Source: Prevotellaceae bacterium (GTDB taxonomy: Bacteria; Bacteroidota; Bacteroidia; Bacteroidales; UBA932). From it: a stretch of DNA of 6,846 nt. Shown one piece after another: positions 6,094-6,846 of this stretch. The translations under genes and the position numbers were made by a program. The stretch's first letter is position 1; the number at the start of each line of letters is the position of its first letter. The notes beneath the pieces were generated by a model. It had not been told where the DNA came from and searched no databases. It saw only the letters and a program-made list of their open reading frames with translations. The stretch lies in NCBI GenBank assembly GCA_031259805.1, contig JAIRKX010000127.1:1-6846 (forward strand), in the 5' to 3' direction.

Positions 6094-6846
6094 TCAGCCC
6101 CTAACGATGTAAAATGTCGTTGTCCGTTGGCCCCTGTATGCGCCTTTGCCGTGGACGGTCAGTTCGGCCATTCCGACGTGGGTGTTGTTACGGTAGGTTA
6201 CGGAAAAATCTTTACCTAAGGATAATTCTGTAACCTTTTCCTGCCCTTCGGGGTCCCGTTCGCGGTAGAATACGACGGGGACTACGGTGATGGGCTTGCC
6301 GGTAACGACTTGTGCCGATATCGGGTCGATAATCGTATGATCGCTCACGCCAAGGTCTTTTTTAGCGCGCTGGTGGTCGTGCTCGTTAAAGTAATGGATA
6401 TCCACGTTCAGGGCCGTGATAAAATCCTCCGTATCGGGCGAGGGGGCGGTGAGCGACGAGGCGTTGATGAGGTCGGCCATTTGGTGATAGATCACGTCGA
6501 TTTTGCGACGGACTTCCTTCAGGTTGCCTTCGGGCCTCCGTCCCGTTTCGGCGTTCCGGGCGGCGAGCAGTTGCGTAAAGACGAGTTCGGCGGCTGTCAG
6601 TTCGGCCAGCCACGCATTCAGCCCAAGCAGGGTAATCTTCGGGGCATACTCCGAGCTGTTGAGGTCGGCGATGAGCAGCGTTACGGCGGCGGTCTCTTCT
6701 TCATACGCTTTCTGTTGAATCTTCCCAAACGCCTCAAAGCGGTTGTAGAGGCTTTGGGCGGCGGCGGCCACGGCGGGGTCGAAGTGCCGGCGCGACAAGG
6801 CGATGATTTCCTTCATCGCCCCGACACTGCGGTCGACCCGATGGTC
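6094..6846 (-). CDS. DUF6261-like protein with C-terminal Ig-like domain (5' end outside window)
   Basis: The frame is open to the right edge: 250 codons are visible, and the Met codon at 6814-6816 is probably internal because the preceding residues (DHRVDRSVGA) continue the family pattern (in DUF6261 proteins something like D..RD....GM precedes HF.P). Residues below are numbered from that Met. About 1-150 are helical (RRHFDPAVAAAAQSLYNRFEAFGKI, KAYEEETAAV, GLNAWLAEL, LKEVRRKIDVIYHQMADLINA, DFITALNVDIHYFNE) and match what I remember of DUF6261, a Bacteroidales family of unknown function. After a short linker, 164-240 resemble the bacterial Ig-like repeat of surface proteins (VTGKPITVVPVVFY, LSLGKDFSVTYRNNTHVGMAELTVHGKGAYRGQRTTTFYI). 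Any signal peptide would be off-window. DNA here looks more GC-rich than the upstream genes. A strong terminator follows the TGA. It is convergent with the lon unit. Function unknown. Confidence 0.8.
   Translation of the reverse strand, partial: DHRVDRSVGAMKEIIALSRRHFDPAVAAAAQSLYNRFEAFGKIQQKAYEEETAAVTLLIADLNSSEYAPKITLLGLNAWLAELTAAELVFTQLLAARNAETGRRPEGNLKEVRRKIDVIYHQMADLINASSLTAPSPDTEDFITALNVDIHYFNEHDHQRAKKDLGVSDHTIIDPISAQVVTGKPITVVPVVFYRERDPEGQEKVTELSLGKDFSVTYRNNTHVGMAELTVHGKGAYRGQRTTTFYIVRG
6097..6327 (-). other. Ig-like domain segment of the DUF6261-like protein
   Basis: This is the stretch coding residues 164-240 (numbered from Met 6816). The order TGK-x-hydrophobic strand, LxxGKDFSVTYRNN, VGMAELTVHGKGAYRG, TTTFYI is the beta-sandwich repeat often seen as K/YTGK...YKNNxNxGTAxVTxxGxGxYxGxxxxxFxI in secreted proteins of Firmicutes and Bacteroidota. 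Only one copy is present and it ends the protein. The assignment is by remembered pattern, not by a profile search. Confidence 0.6.

Overview
The window looks like chromosomal DNA of a member of the phylum Bacteroidota, most likely order Bacteroidales. The signs are protein families typical of that order (a short Omp85-type barrel with a Bacteroidota-style leader, a DUF6261-type protein, an RsmI-like methylase lacking the usual C-terminal part), weak ribosome-binding sites, and intergenic DNA full of 7-8 bp tandem repeats and palindromes. Genus cannot be fixed from this sequence.

Layout. Positions 1-425 hold no gene: AT-rich DNA with a compound hairpin of the CGTCAT...GCGAG dispersed-repeat type (96-142), a terminator-like hairpin (193-214) and a 4 x 8 bp tandem repeat (362-393) just before the first gene. 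A plus-strand gene set follows: an outer-membrane BamA/TamA-like protein (426-1811), Lon protease (1929-4349) and an RsmI-like SAM-dependent methylase (4377-5087). A strong match to a sigma-54 promoter lies in the gap before lon, so lon and the methylase (27 bp apart) probably form a transcription unit with its own control.

From 5088 to 6093 there is no intact gene. The stretch holds a decayed N-terminal remnant of an IS5-type transposase with an internal deletion/frameshift, one in-frame TGA and loss of the catalytic part (5242-5537). Next come a second CGTCAT-type palindrome (5636-5666) and a nested repeat mosaic: 13 heptamers, a 31-bp perfect GC-rich inverted repeat with a further copy inside, and more heptamers partly in opposite orientation (5692-6025). 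A strong terminator (6036-6077) then serves the minus-strand gene entering from the right edge (6094-6846). That gene encodes a DUF6261-like helical domain joined to a C-terminal Ig-like repeat domain; its 5' end lies outside the window.

How the genes relate: the Omp85-like protein, Lon and the methylase are envelope and protein/RNA maintenance functions and do not form an obvious dedicated pathway. I see no defence system, CRISPR array, tRNA or rRNA. The points most worth a second look are the sigma-54-like site before lon, the DUF6261/Ig-like fusion and the nested repeat mosaic. I do not see convincing evidence for a wholly new system.
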